A DNA stretch of 64,000 bases, from contig CAYMQB010000007.1 in the NCBI GenBank assembly GCA_964392665.1, forward strand, positions 1 to 64,000, given 5' to 3'. Positions 43,253-52,171 of this stretch are shown piece by piece. The notes beneath the pieces were generated by a model, which was not told the origin of the DNA, did no database searches, and worked only from the letters and a program-made list of their open reading frames with translations. How positions within the stretch are numbered: position 1 is the stretch's first letter; each line of letters begins with the position of its first letter. The DNA is from CAYMQB01 sp964392665. GTDB taxonomy: Bacteria; Hydrothermota; E44-bin80. The translations under genes were made by a program, and so were the position numbers.

Positions 43253-43888
43253 ATGACATATTTAGAGTTTAAAAATATGTTTAGAGATTTCCCGCTTATA
43301 TCATCAAGTCATCTCTTCAATGTTACCCGAAAACCGACCGCCCTAAGATGGAATTTGGTGCAATGGCAGAAGAAAGGACTGGTTATTAAGCTAAAAAGGG
43401 GATTATATATCCTCAATGAAAAGGACAGAAAAATCCACCCATCAAGAACTTTTATTGCAAACTCTCTATATTCGCCCTCGTATGTCACTAATGAATATGC
43501 ACTTGGATACTACGGTCTAATTCCAGAAATGGTGATAGACCTTACGTCTGTTACTACAAAAAAGACAAAAACATTTCAAAACGCATTTGGAACTTTCCTC
43601 TATCAACACTTAAAACAGGACTTATTCTTTGGATTTACTAAGGTTATGGATGAAAATCGTTTCCCGGTATTTATTGCGGAACCAGAGAAGGCTATACTTG
43701 ATTTTATTTACCTCCACCAGAAGGACTTCAAGAATAAAGGAAAGGATATCTTCGTGCTCTCTTATCGTTTTCAAAACCTTGAAAGATTGAAAAAGAGTAA
43801 ACTGATGTATTTTGCAAAAAAATATGGCAATAATATGGTTTTAGATAAAACATTCAATCTGTTAAGTTTTATGAAGGAAGGGGAATAA
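43253..43888 (+). CDS. AbiEi-family antitoxin
   Basis: I start at 43253 (211 residues) because the longer frame begins inside the -10 box. The N-terminal winged-helix (TYLEFKNMFRDFPLISSSHL, then GLVIKLKRGLYIL) is the AbiEi DNA-binding domain, which in known systems represses its own operon. The C-terminal part (YALGYYGLI, VFIAEPEKAILDFIYLH) matches the AbiEi helical domain. The toxin gene follows after 4 bp. The promoter upstream would be the natural autoregulated operator. Confidence 0.85.
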   Translation: MTYLEFKNMFRDFPLISSSHLFNVTRKPTALRWNLVQWQKKGLVIKLKRGLYILNEKDRKIHPSRTFIANSLYSPSYVTNEYALGYYGLIPEMVIDLTSVTTKKTKTFQNAFGTFLYQHLKQDLFFGFTKVMDENRFPVFIAEPEKAILDFIYLHQKDFKNKGKDIFVLSYRFQNLERLKKSKLMYFAKKYGNNMVLDKTFNLLSFMKEGE

Positions 43889-43892
43889 TGCT

Positions 43893-44684
43893 ATGATAGA
43901 TTTAATTAAAAACATTCTATTAGAAATTCAAAGTCGCGAGGCAAAAATCCACAAGACAAGGGAGTTTTTGCAATTACTCCTTTTAAAGATACTATATGAT
44001 TCTGGATATTTCAAAAATCTTGCCTTCTGTGACGGTACGGCTCTAAGAGTGCTCTATAATTCAAAAAGATTTTCGGAAGACCTTGACTTTTCACTCATTA
44101 ATAAGGAAAGGTATAATTTTGCTGGCCTCGTAGATAAAGTTGTTTATCAGTTAGAGAAAAATGGATTTTCCACAGATGTTAAAAAGAGAAAGGAGAAAAC
44201 AGTCCAATCCGCAATGATTAAATTTAAGCATATTTTATTTGTACTGGGATTATCTAATTTAAAAAGTGAAAAACTCTTCATCAGATTTGAAGTAGATTCT
44301 AATCCACCGAAAGGCTGGAATACTGAAATCTCATTAGTGAACAAGGATTTCGTTTTTACAGTAACACATTTCGATATTCCTTCCCTTTTTGCAACTAAAC
44401 TTCATGCCTGTTTTTATAGAAAATACACGAAAGGCAGAGATTTTTATGACCTTCTCTGGTATCTCGGGAAAAGGGCGCTTCCTAATTTTGAGCTCCTCAA
44501 TAATGCCATAGAGCAAACCGAACATAAAAAGATAAATATACAAAAAGGTAATTTTAAGGGTTTCTTGCAAGAAAGATTGGCTAATATTGATTTTGCAACA
44601 GTTAGAAAAGATGTAGAAAGGTTTATAGAAGATAAAAACGAACTCAGATTACTGGATAAAGATTTAATTCTAAAACTTATTTAA
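43893..44684 (+). CDS. AbiEii/AbiGii-family nucleotidyltransferase toxin
   Basis: This 263-residue protein has the DNA-polymerase-beta-like nucleotidyltransferase motifs: GTALRVLY with Gly48, and SEDLDFS with Asp63 and Asp65. DIPSLFATKLHA and GRDFYDLLWYL complete the AbiEii family pattern. Known members are type IV-class toxins that modify tRNA ends or nucleotides, blocking phage growth. It is coupled to the antitoxin gene upstream. All key residues are intact, so it looks functional. Confidence 0.88.
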   Translation: MIDLIKNILLEIQSREAKIHKTREFLQLLLLKILYDSGYFKNLAFCDGTALRVLYNSKRFSEDLDFSLINKERYNFAGLVDKVVYQLEKNGFSTDVKKRKEKTVQSAMIKFKHILFVLGLSNLKSEKLFIRFEVDSNPPKGWNTEISLVNKDFVFTVTHFDIPSLFATKLHACFYRKYTKGRDFYDLLWYLGKRALPNFELLNNAIEQTEHKKINIQKGNFKGFLQERLANIDFATVRKDVERFIEDKNELRLLDKDLILKLI

Positions 44685-44729
44685 GTCTCCCGTATTCCCC
44701 AGAAGCTCGGTAATCATAATTCTTATGTT

Positions 44730-45173
44730 TTACTGCAGAGTTGCTCTCCACGGCTTTACCCAGAAACCGGTTAACTTACCCTTACCATCCAGCACAACAC
44801 GCACTTCTGCATTCTGATTCTTTGAGAATTCACCCTTGAATCTGAAAATATAAAGCAAAGGTTTTTCCTTAGTTACCCAGGTTTCGGCATACTCCATTGA
44901 TTTATACTCTCCAACTATTCCCATAAGTATTTCATAGCTTTTCTTTTGATTTTCCGGTGTATATTTCGAACGCATAACTCTTGTTGCTTCTTCTCCAAGA
45001 GACTCAAACCGACCTTCTCGCTGGGCTACGAGAAGATCATTTCCAATTTCCTCTGCGGTTGCTTTCATTGTTGCATTTACGTTTGACTCTGCAATTTTCT
45101 CGAAGTTCGAGCTGCAACCAGAAAATAATGCAAAAATAAACAAAATTAGCATCAAAATCGAATTCTCTTTCAC
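44730..45173 (-). CDS. Small lipoprotein with a DUF3887/DUF4019-like domain
   Basis: This 147-residue protein has lipobox FSGC near residues 17-20. A small alpha+beta domain follows (RSKYTPENQKKSYEILMG, then strands AETWVTKEKPLLYIFRF and EVRVVLDGKGKLTGFW). That pattern resembles DUF3887 or DUF4019 periplasmic modules. It ends 15 bp before the M29 gene's stop on the same strand, so it may be co-transcribed with that gene. Its role is unknown. Confidence 0.65.
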   Translation of the reverse strand: MKENSILMLILFIFALFSGCSSNFEKIAESNVNATMKATAEEIGNDLLVAQREGRFESLGEEATRVMRSKYTPENQKKSYEILMGIVGEYKSMEYAETWVTKEKPLLYIFRFKGEFSKNQNAEVRVVLDGKGKLTGFWVKPWRATLQ

Positions 45174-45188
45174 TTCTCTACTCCTTTT

Positions 45189-47249
45189 TTACTTCCCCCT
45201 GCTTTTGAACGGTTTATTCAAAACCTTAGTCCCGGGTAAAACGAATCTCCCGTTCCTGATAATATCAATCCCTTTGCCATTCCTGGGAACCGCTTTAATG
45301 AATTTGATAGATTCATATGGCACCGTGATATCCTGATGTCTATATGTATATGCTTCTTCTGGTCTGGTTTTTCTCAGCGCAGTTTTTTCGTTTTCCCTTG
45401 CAACAACCTCCTTACTATCCAATTTGTTAAAAACGCGCTTACCTTCACTCATTGCATAACAAGTATCACCAATTGCAAAGTGCGGTCCTGTTTTTTCAAG
45501 GATCAACACCGGTAGTATATTCATAATCCTATACTTTTTTGCAACAACATAAGCCAGGGTATTAGTACCAATAGCAAACTCTCCAAGCGGCAGGGTTTTA
45601 TGCGGAAACAGCAGGTTTTCTTCGATATACTTTTTGTTGCTCTTGGTGGTCTTGAAATTTCTGCAATTATAATCCACAATATAACCGTCCTTGAATTTAA
45701 GCATCAAGTCCCTGAATTCCAACCCTCCAAGGTATGTCCTCCCTATATGCAAAACACCATTTGTACCTTTCAATTGCGGTGAAGTAAATACTTCACCAAT
45801 AGGAATATTGATATCAGCACCACAATTCTCGAAATTGGTCTGTCTTTCAGGAAACTCTATTTCTTGCATCTTCACCTTAATATCCGTTTTTGATTTTCCT
45901 TTCCCTTTAATATGGACATATGTTGCAGTATCCAAAACATCTATTATTTTCTTCTGAATGTACTCGTATTTCTCAGGATTCAGCAAATTGATTCTGAGTA
46001 TCTCCTTAAAAATCTTCTCGAAATTTTTCCCGACCTCCGGGGATGGAAAAGATATTACAGTGAAACTTATTTCACTTCTTGGCAAGTATCTGTCTTGAAT
46101 CATTACCAAATTATTTTGATGAATTTGAAACACTTTTTGCTGCGCATCCGTAAACTTCAAATATTCAGGTTTTGCCTCTGGAGTAAAAGTTTTCTCGCCG
46201 AATTTGGAAAGAACAATAATACCGGAACATTGTTTCATTATTTTCTTGCACTTCTCTACTGCTTTTTCAAAAGTAATTCCATAGAAATTCGAATACGCCT
46301 TGTCTAAATAAAGAGCCGCATCAAACCTATGGTCATAGCTGTATTGTCTGTTGATCTTCGTTGACGAAACGCTCATTATCGTTACACCAAGATTTTGTTT
46401 CTCCAAATCTCTAATCAACTGATGAACAATTCTCTCCTGTCCTATGCTGTACATTATTGATACCATAGATTTTTTTCTAATGTTCTTTCCGCTTATCTTG
46501 AATCCCGCAATGTACGCATCGGTAATTACTTTTGAAAGTTTTTTTATCGAACTTTCCGGATATTTTTTTAGAAATTTACCGGTTTTTATCTCGTTCTGCG
46601 TAATATATTTCCCATATCGAAAAAGGTATCGCTGGTCTTTAAGATTGGATTTCATTACAATGTCTTTAAGAAATCTAAATTCCTTATCAAACCTTTGCTT
46701 AAGGTCAATAACAATGTCTTTGGTTTTATCTTTCTTCTCAAGCTCTGTTACGATTTTCTTTAGCGCTTTATAACCTAATCTACTTTTTCCTATATAATCG
46801 AATATGTCGATAAAGAGTTTATTATATTCATACATTTTGAAAATCCTGCGCTCAAATGCAAAACGAGTATAACTTCTGAACTTTGTATATACATAGGACA
46901 TCAACTGCCCATATCTGTCTCCAAAAATCTTCACGCAATATGTAGGGTTAGCATAGCTTGTTCTATAATTTCTCTTTTCCAGTTCACCAAACATTTCTTT
47001 GTTTTCTCTCTTTAGTTCCTCAAATGGTTTTCCGGTGAAATACCTTTCCCCTAGTTTCTTCTCGATATCAGCCATTTTTAGTATAAAATTCCCGGTTTTA
47101 TGAAGAAACCCATAGTATTCTTTGTTTTTCTTTAAAAAACCTTTATCTTTCGTTTTGCTGCATATTTCTTCTATTTTGCTCAAGCTTTTCTCGTAATTTT
47201 TTTGTACTCTTTTATTCTCTTTTTCATAATACTTTCTTACATCAAACAC
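45189..47249 (-). CDS. M29-family aminopeptidase with a long N-terminal extension
   Basis: This 686-residue protein starts with GTG after AAGGAGG. The C-terminal ~450 residues match the M29 (AmpS/AmpT) metallo-aminopeptidases. Likely metal and catalytic residues are Glu near 485 (IGEVFTSP), Glu near 557 (LGEFAIGTN), His near 591 (GPHFAIGD) and His/Asp near 637-639 (YRHQDI). Family members are about 410 residues; the first ~230 residues here are a basic, helical addition (Lys/Tyr-rich) that I do not recognise. There is no signal peptide, so it should be cytoplasmic. Confidence 0.7.
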   Translation of the reverse strand: MFDVRKYYEKENKRVQKNYEKSLSKIEEICSKTKDKGFLKKNKEYYGFLHKTGNFILKMADIEKKLGERYFTGKPFEELKRENKEMFGELEKRNYRTSYANPTYCVKIFGDRYGQLMSYVYTKFRSYTRFAFERRIFKMYEYNKLFIDIFDYIGKSRLGYKALKKIVTELEKKDKTKDIVIDLKQRFDKEFRFLKDIVMKSNLKDQRYLFRYGKYITQNEIKTGKFLKKYPESSIKKLSKVITDAYIAGFKISGKNIRKKSMVSIMYSIGQERIVHQLIRDLEKQNLGVTIMSVSSTKINRQYSYDHRFDAALYLDKAYSNFYGITFEKAVEKCKKIMKQCSGIIVLSKFGEKTFTPEAKPEYLKFTDAQQKVFQIHQNNLVMIQDRYLPRSEISFTVISFPSPEVGKNFEKIFKEILRINLLNPEKYEYIQKKIIDVLDTATYVHIKGKGKSKTDIKVKMQEIEFPERQTNFENCGADINIPIGEVFTSPQLKGTNGVLHIGRTYLGGLEFRDLMLKFKDGYIVDYNCRNFKTTKSNKKYIEENLLFPHKTLPLGEFAIGTNTLAYVVAKKYRIMNILPVLILEKTGPHFAIGDTCYAMSEGKRVFNKLDSKEVVARENEKTALRKTRPEEAYTYRHQDITVPYESIKFIKAVPRNGKGIDIIRNGRFVLPGTKVLNKPFKSRGK

Positions 47250-47343
47250 TACACCTCCTTAACGCTGGATAACAACTTCCGCAATGTTTAATAACAAAAT
47301 GTGAAAACCGAAATTCTAACATCTAAGACCATTCGCTTAACTT

Positions 47344-47460
47344 CTATACTCCACTACTATTTTTTTTCTTCTTCTTCTCTTTTCTTCTTTCTTTTATAGA
47401 TAGTTGCCTCTTTTTCTTGGCTTCCTTTTTTGCCTTATCTCTTTTCCCTTTGTCTCCCAT
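47344..47460 (-). CDS. 38-residue lysine-rich small protein
   Basis: A short frame begins MGDKGKRDKAKKE and ends NSSGV. It has a textbook Shine-Dalgarno (AGGAGG, 8 nt before the ATG). Nearly half of it is Lys. Small MGDKGxxDKxKK proteins of this kind are known in other bacteria without an assigned role; a nucleic-acid- or ribosome-binding role is possible. It lies alone in the 293-bp gap between the C25 and M29 genes. Confidence 0.65.
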   Translation of the reverse strand: MGDKGKRDKAKKEAKKKRQLSIKERRKEKKKKKNSSGV

Positions 47461-47542
47461 TTTATTACCTCCTGTTAAAAATCTTTTTCTCCCATTATTT
47501 TACAGCAGTTCTTCTTGAGTTTGCTGAAGTTCTTTGAGCATA

Positions 47543-49948
47543 TTACTTAACAATTATGATTTTCTTCGTAACGGCAAAATGTTCCGAATTAAGTGACACA
47601 AAGTATATACCACTGCCTCTCAATGTCCCAAGATTATCTCTGCCGTCCCAAATAATTCCATATTTGCCTGGTTTACTTGTTTCATTCAGCAATGTTTTCA
47701 ATGCTCTACCTGAAACGTCGTATACCTTAATGGAAATATGAGTACTAACAGGAACGCTATAAGTAATCCTGGAATATCCACTAGCTGGAGAAGTTGCCGA
47801 CATTGAGAATATCAGATGACCACTGTGATAGGGTTTTTCATTGATACCGGGTGGTAAAATTTGACCGCTCCCTTCGTAAGGTCTATAATTCTGGTGGTAA
47901 GCAGTCACAGTAATATTCGCAGTACCTTCATTAATAGGATCGAAAATAACCGTTGCAATACCCGACGTATTTGTAGTATCTATCTCATAAACGGTAGAAT
48001 CCTCCATTGTTGTTACAATTGCACCCACAACAGCTGCCGTATCTGTGTATGATACATCTACGGTAAAGGTATCCGGACCACCACCTGCATATCCAAACAC
48101 AGAGGGATGATAAACTGCAAGTGTCTTTGGTTCATCTCTCCACATCGGCATCTCGGGATCGCCGAAGAGATTAAGTTCATAGATACACCACCTGTATGCT
48201 GTATCATTTGCCATTGATACCCAGGCATCCTTTGATGCACAATGAGCTTCACCCAAATGATACTTGTCCTGCTGGAATATTTCGTGATAGAAGGTTGTGT
48301 CAATAACCTCGCTTGGTCCCATCATTTCGTAGGCACCAAGTCCGAATCTTGAATTCATTATACTGCCAACACAACAATTTCCTGTCCGTTCAATATAATG
48401 TTCACCAAGGCAGTCATTTCCATTACCTCCACCCGTGTTTTCGTCCATTGCCCCTGTGAAACAACTAATTGCATTAATTATCGTATACTTATTTCCATTG
48501 CTCGAGACATCTGCATCTGAATAATCGTAAACAACGCTCCCAAAGAGGTAATAGTGACCATCCTCGTTACCATGGTCTGCATGATGACAGAAACCAAAAC
48601 CGCTATTCATAGAATCTATGGTTGCCTGATGTAATCCCCAGGAAGGAAAAATATTGTCATCATAAATTTTTGCCTTGTTCCAATCCGAAGGAACTATGTC
48701 TGCTATTGCGTTATTTACCGCGCTCCCATACCAGTCAAAACCGTGTAGAAAGAGCCAGAACAACTGTACCGCTGGCAACATAATCCTTTTTGTATAACCA
48801 GCGGGTGGTGTTTTCTCATATGTAAGAATTTTATTAACAAAATCGTTCACCTGAGCAACGGTCTTTACCGGAGCTCTACCCACATAGACATCAGAATACA
48901 TATCTACATTGTCACCGAATTCACCGTATGTACCATTGTTATTTCCATCCCAGGTCCCATCAAGGTCTGCATAGTATAGGTCACAAGGAATGGTGTCTTC
49001 ATCCGGATAAGCTCCTCCCCCTATTACGCAAAACCATACATCCCTTCTCGGGACAAACTCTTCACCATGTTCATAATCACATTGTCCTCCAAGCAAAAAC
49101 CACAGTGCACCGGAATCTGCCTTTGCCTTTATGAAATTTCTAATTTTATCTGGATTATCAACACCTGTTTGGTTGGAGTATATCCAGTTTGTAGTTACAA
49201 TCTCTGCTGGGACACCTTTCTTTGTCTTCCAATCTCTAAGTGGTTCAAAGGCTGAAACGAATGCCGGATCCGTCACGATGTAATAAACAGGTGAAGAATT
49301 CAGTCGTAATCTGGCAGTCGGTCCCCAGATTTCGACCTTTTCAGGATTTTCAACCATGTTTTTAACCTGTTCCGAAAAAATAGCTTTTTGTCTCGGAGTG
49401 ACAGTCTTCTCGGGGCATAAAGCATATTTGTAGGTTACTTCAAAAGTAATGCTTGTAAAAAGATTAAGCCTCTTTTCTTTCGGTATGTACTGCACGGGAC
49501 AAACCCTAATAACAGCAATCTTGTAACCGCAGAGACTGCCTGTTTTTTCGTATTCAACGCTTTGTTCCGGATAAGGGTTGTATGAGTTATATAATTCTTC
49601 TTCTGGTGGGATGAATTGAAAATCCCTTCTTGCAGATAGGGGAATGGGCCTCTGACTTGGGAGGATATTATAAGTACCAGAAATGGCAAGAATTGTAGAA
49701 GACTTTACTCTTACTTTCTTTACTTCTGCGGTAGTCGGAATAATGAAGGATATGTACCGCACGGGAAGAGAAGGTGAACCGGTTTCTACCGTTTGATTAC
49801 ACCCTCTTAATCGAACCACATCATAACCGCTGGAAACAGAAAAAGAAAGGTCGGACTTTGAGAAATCTACCGTATAATTAATCTCACCCGCAAAGCCAGA
49901 AATCGAAACGACAAGAATCAGCAAACCGAGTAAAGCTCTTATCTTCAT
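47543..49948 (-). CDS. Gingipain-like C25 cysteine peptidase with sorting domain
   Basis: This 801-residue protein has a signal peptide (about 1-20), a propeptide region (to about 205) and a C25 catalytic domain. The likely His is in CHHADHGNEDG near 456 and the Cys nucleophile is in NAISCFTGAMD near 496. An Ig-like domain follows, then a type IX-style sorting domain (SGYSRITYSVP, IKVYDVSGRALKTL, GSGIYFVSL) ending in KKIIIVK. It should be an exported surface or secreted endopeptidase. Two promoters lie upstream. Confidence 0.9.
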   Translation of the reverse strand: MKIRALLGLLILVVSISGFAGEINYTVDFSKSDLSFSVSSGYDVVRLRGCNQTVETGSPSLPVRYISFIIPTTAEVKKVRVKSSTILAISGTYNILPSQRPIPLSARRDFQFIPPEEELYNSYNPYPEQSVEYEKTGSLCGYKIAVIRVCPVQYIPKEKRLNLFTSITFEVTYKYALCPEKTVTPRQKAIFSEQVKNMVENPEKVEIWGPTARLRLNSSPVYYIVTDPAFVSAFEPLRDWKTKKGVPAEIVTTNWIYSNQTGVDNPDKIRNFIKAKADSGALWFLLGGQCDYEHGEEFVPRRDVWFCVIGGGAYPDEDTIPCDLYYADLDGTWDGNNNGTYGEFGDNVDMYSDVYVGRAPVKTVAQVNDFVNKILTYEKTPPAGYTKRIMLPAVQLFWLFLHGFDWYGSAVNNAIADIVPSDWNKAKIYDDNIFPSWGLHQATIDSMNSGFGFCHHADHGNEDGHYYLFGSVVYDYSDADVSSNGNKYTIINAISCFTGAMDENTGGGNGNDCLGEHYIERTGNCCVGSIMNSRFGLGAYEMMGPSEVIDTTFYHEIFQQDKYHLGEAHCASKDAWVSMANDTAYRWCIYELNLFGDPEMPMWRDEPKTLAVYHPSVFGYAGGGPDTFTVDVSYTDTAAVVGAIVTTMEDSTVYEIDTTNTSGIATVIFDPINEGTANITVTAYHQNYRPYEGSGQILPPGINEKPYHSGHLIFSMSATSPASGYSRITYSVPVSTHISIKVYDVSGRALKTLLNETSKPGKYGIIWDGRDNLGTLRGSGIYFVSLNSEHFAVTKKIIIVK

Positions 49949-49963
49949 ATCTTCTCTTTGGAC

Positions 49964-49992
49964 ATTATAAGTTTCAAACCTTAGTAAACCAA
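49964..49992 (-). promoter_or_regulatory. Proximal promoter of the C25 peptidase gene
   Basis: The minus strand has TTGGTT (49987-49992), a 17-nt spacer and TATAAT (49964-49969), 15 nt before the ATG. The short leader still holds AAGAGAAG before the start. Confidence 0.55.
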
Positions 49993-50019
49993 TTGCGGTT
50001 ATTTGTTCTGTTACTAAGA

Positions 50020-50049
50020 ATTTTATGTCAGAAAACTACGATTGTCAAG
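50020..50049 (-). promoter_or_regulatory. Distal promoter of the C25 peptidase gene
   Basis: The minus strand has TTGACA (50044-50049), an 18-nt spacer and TAAAAT (50020-50025). It lies about 75 nt before the ATG and could give a second, longer transcript. Confidence 0.45.
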
Positions 50050-50078
50050 CAAATTTTCTTCCTATTCCCATTAGTCAT

Positions 50079-50304
50079 TGCGGCTACTTATAAAAAAGGC
50101 AGGCTTATGCCCCATTTTCACCCCAATTTTTAAAAACGAGATTGCTTCGTTTAAAATAACTGATGCATACTTGCAGTGAGTGCCAAAGCCAAAGGATAAA
50201 TATGCAGTTGTGCTACAACAAAGTAGGTTCAGATTTTGTTCTGCGAATGTAAGGCTTTGGAAACAGTAATTTACGCAACTTTAAGGTTGCGGCTACTTAT
50301 AAAA
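50079..50304. repeat. Pair of 18-bp direct repeats enclosing a 190-bp gap
   Basis: TTGCGGCTACTTATAAAA occurs at 50079-50096 and again, identical, at 50287-50304. The enclosed 190 bp has no gene that I can see, only a short hairpin (cgcaac/gttgcg, about 50274-50291). It might be a decayed insertion or two copies of a small repeat. The rest of 49949-50328 holds only the promoters above. Confidence 0.5.
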
Positions 50305-50328
50305 TGTGAACTTGTCCAGTAATCGGCC

Positions 50329-50868
50329 CTACTTCGACCACTTCGGACTAACTATCTTAAAGGTCGCATCCTTTTTGAAGGTTTCATCGCTGCCTTCTTC
50401 TATGTACAAGTGGCTGTCTTTCTGTCTTATGTAGTACCCTGGATAATTGTAAGATTCAAATGATGCCCCTGAAGTTTTTGCTAAGCCCTCTACCTTTTTG
50501 AACGTTGCATCTTTTTTGAATAATTCATCATCACTATATTCGTTTAATTTAACTCGGAAGTCCTCGTGCCTTAAATAGTATTTAGGATAGTTAATCGATT
50601 CGAATGAAATGCATTTACTGTCAGCTAAACCCGATACGATCTTAAAAGTTGCGTCCTTTTTATCCAAGTCCGAACTTATTGTAGTAATCTCACCGAGAAA
50701 ATCCCTGTGCCGAACGAAATGGTTGGAATCATTATATGATTGTAAAGAGAAAGTATTAGATTTAGTCTGTACAGGTTCGGATTCATCCTTTCCATCTTTG
50801 GTGCCGCAACCAATAAACAAGGTCACCAGCAGTCCTATAAGGACAAGTATAATGAATTTTCTTCTCAT
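50329..50868 (-). CDS. Lipoprotein with an AbfB-type beta-trefoil domain
   Basis: I choose the ATG at 50868 after AAAGGAGG (179 residues). The lipobox is FIGC. Three repeats of about 45 residues share S(Y/I)NYPxYYxRHxDF...KKDATFK(I/K)V, which is the AbfB (arabinose-binding, CBM42-like) trefoil. It should bind sugars at the cell surface. It has no catalytic domain, so it may be a carbohydrate-capture lipoprotein. It lies 88 bp beyond the redox gene row with its own Shine-Dalgarno; a hairpin at 50929-50944 separates the two. Confidence 0.8.
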   Translation of the reverse strand: MRRKFIILVLIGLLVTLFIGCGTKDGKDESEPVQTKSNTFSLQSYNDSNHFVRHRDFLGEITTISSDLDKKDATFKIVSGLADSKCISFESINYPKYYLRHEDFRVKLNEYSDDELFKKDATFKKVEGLAKTSGASFESYNYPGYYIRQKDSHLYIEEGSDETFKKDATFKIVSPKWSK

Positions 50869-50928
50869 CCTTACCTCCTTTCTTTTCAGGGGCAACATGC
50901 CCTGTCATATACCATACGCTACATTACA

Positions 50929-50944
50929 CCCCTCTCGTGAGGGG
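50929..50944. terminator. Possible hairpin ending the redox gene row
   Basis: CCCCTC and GAGGGG form a perfect 6-bp stem around TCGT. It lies just past the stop of the FrhB-like gene on the minus strand. There is no T-tract, so intrinsic termination is uncertain. Confidence 0.35.
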
Positions 50945-50956
50945 ATTGTATCACTT

Positions 50957-52078
50957 CTACCCAAGTTCTTTGAGTTCGTCTTCTTTGAAGGTTACAAGTG
51001 GTGCTTCTTCTTCTAAATCTCTACCAGGTTTGTAATCAAAAGCTGCCTGTGTTTCATCGCCGATAAGGTGGAAAAGTTCATAAACCTTTATATCATTTGG
51101 GCAGGCATCGCTGCATAAACCGCAACCAATGCACGAAGTTGACATATGCGAAAGCCTTCCGAGGTGAAAGAAAATTGTATCTGTTGGCAATTTCACTGCA
51201 CCCTTTTTTTCTGCCCAACCAAGAAAATTAAGCGCGGTAAACTCAAATGTGGGTGATTCCCAGAAACATTCCTTACAGAAACAGATTGGACACTGTCCCA
51301 TACAATTATGACAATCAATGCATTTCGAAAAATATTTTAGCAATCCGTCTATACTTACAACTTGTTTTTTCGTCTCTTCCTTTACCTTTTCCCATTTTTC
51401 CTTTCTTGTATCCCCTATTTTTTGCAGTTTTTCATCCCGCTTTTTCGCTTCGCTTTTTTCCAAACCGAGTTTGGCAACTATTTCCTTCCCTTTGTTTGTA
51501 TTACCCTCTACAATATATCCGTCACCTTCGGTACCGATAAAACCAATACCAATATCAGCAAAATCAGTTGGAAAGAAATTCTCGCACAGTTTACAAGCAT
51601 CTCTTATGTTCTCGTCCTGCTCGCCTTTCGCGAGATTTTTGGAAAAGTATTCTGAATCGATATCTTTACCACTACCGAGCGCATCCTCGTAGTAGTCTGT
51701 CTTGTAAGCGCCCATACAGTCATAGCTTATGAGGATAAGATTATCGAGTGTTACCTGTTTGAATTTAGCCAATTCCAACAATGTCCGTAGTTCACAGGGT
51801 TTAAGAAAAACAAGGATCTTTTCAGGTGAAGAAGAAAACTTAGTTATTTTCGACACCAGAGCAGCAGTACTTACGGGAAGTACAGGAGCAATTGGTTTTG
51901 CACTTTCCAAAAGTTCTTTGTTCTTTACAAGTGTTGGAAAAACATTGTTCTTGGATGGAATAAGCATTGGAATAACAATGTTAGTAATTTTATTATTTTC
52001 CATTATCTGCAGAAGGAATTCTTTTAGGTTTTTATTCGGGTTATCACCTGCCACATTTAATTTATATTTTTCACCCAT
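50957..52078 (-). CDS. FrhB/FdhB-like iron-sulfur flavoprotein subunit
   Basis: This 373-residue protein starts after AAAGGAG. Its central part (ILVFLKPCELRTLLEL, ILISYDCMGAY) resembles the FrhB/FdhB family that exchanges electrons with F420, ferredoxin or NAD(P)H through FAD. Two C-terminal 4Fe-4S motifs are CIDCHNCMGQCP (near 255) and CIGCGLCSDACP (near 319). It ends the redox row and may be the electron entry or exit port beside the MvhD-like subunit. The exact partner cannot be told. Confidence 0.7.
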   Translation of the reverse strand: MGEKYKLNVAGDNPNKNLKEFLLQIMENNKITNIVIPMLIPSKNNVFPTLVKNKELLESAKPIAPVLPVSTAALVSKITKFSSSPEKILVFLKPCELRTLLELAKFKQVTLDNLILISYDCMGAYKTDYYEDALGSGKDIDSEYFSKNLAKGEQDENIRDACKLCENFFPTDFADIGIGFIGTEGDGYIVEGNTNKGKEIVAKLGLEKSEAKKRDEKLQKIGDTRKEKWEKVKEETKKQVVSIDGLLKYFSKCIDCHNCMGQCPICFCKECFWESPTFEFTALNFLGWAEKKGAVKLPTDTIFFHLGRLSHMSTSCIGCGLCSDACPNDIKVYELFHLIGDETQAAFDYKPGRDLEEEAPLVTFKEDELKELG

Positions 52079-52171
52079 ACTATCTCCTTTATGCTTTGTT
52101 TAGATACTAATTAACAGATACTCACTGATTGACTATCAAATAATTAGGTTGAACTTCTCTATATATTCTCT

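Noticed and set aside
45189..47249. Argonaute/PIWI-like protein
   Set aside because: Length and some basic segments suggested it, but the C-terminal motifs fit M29 peptidase metal sites instead.
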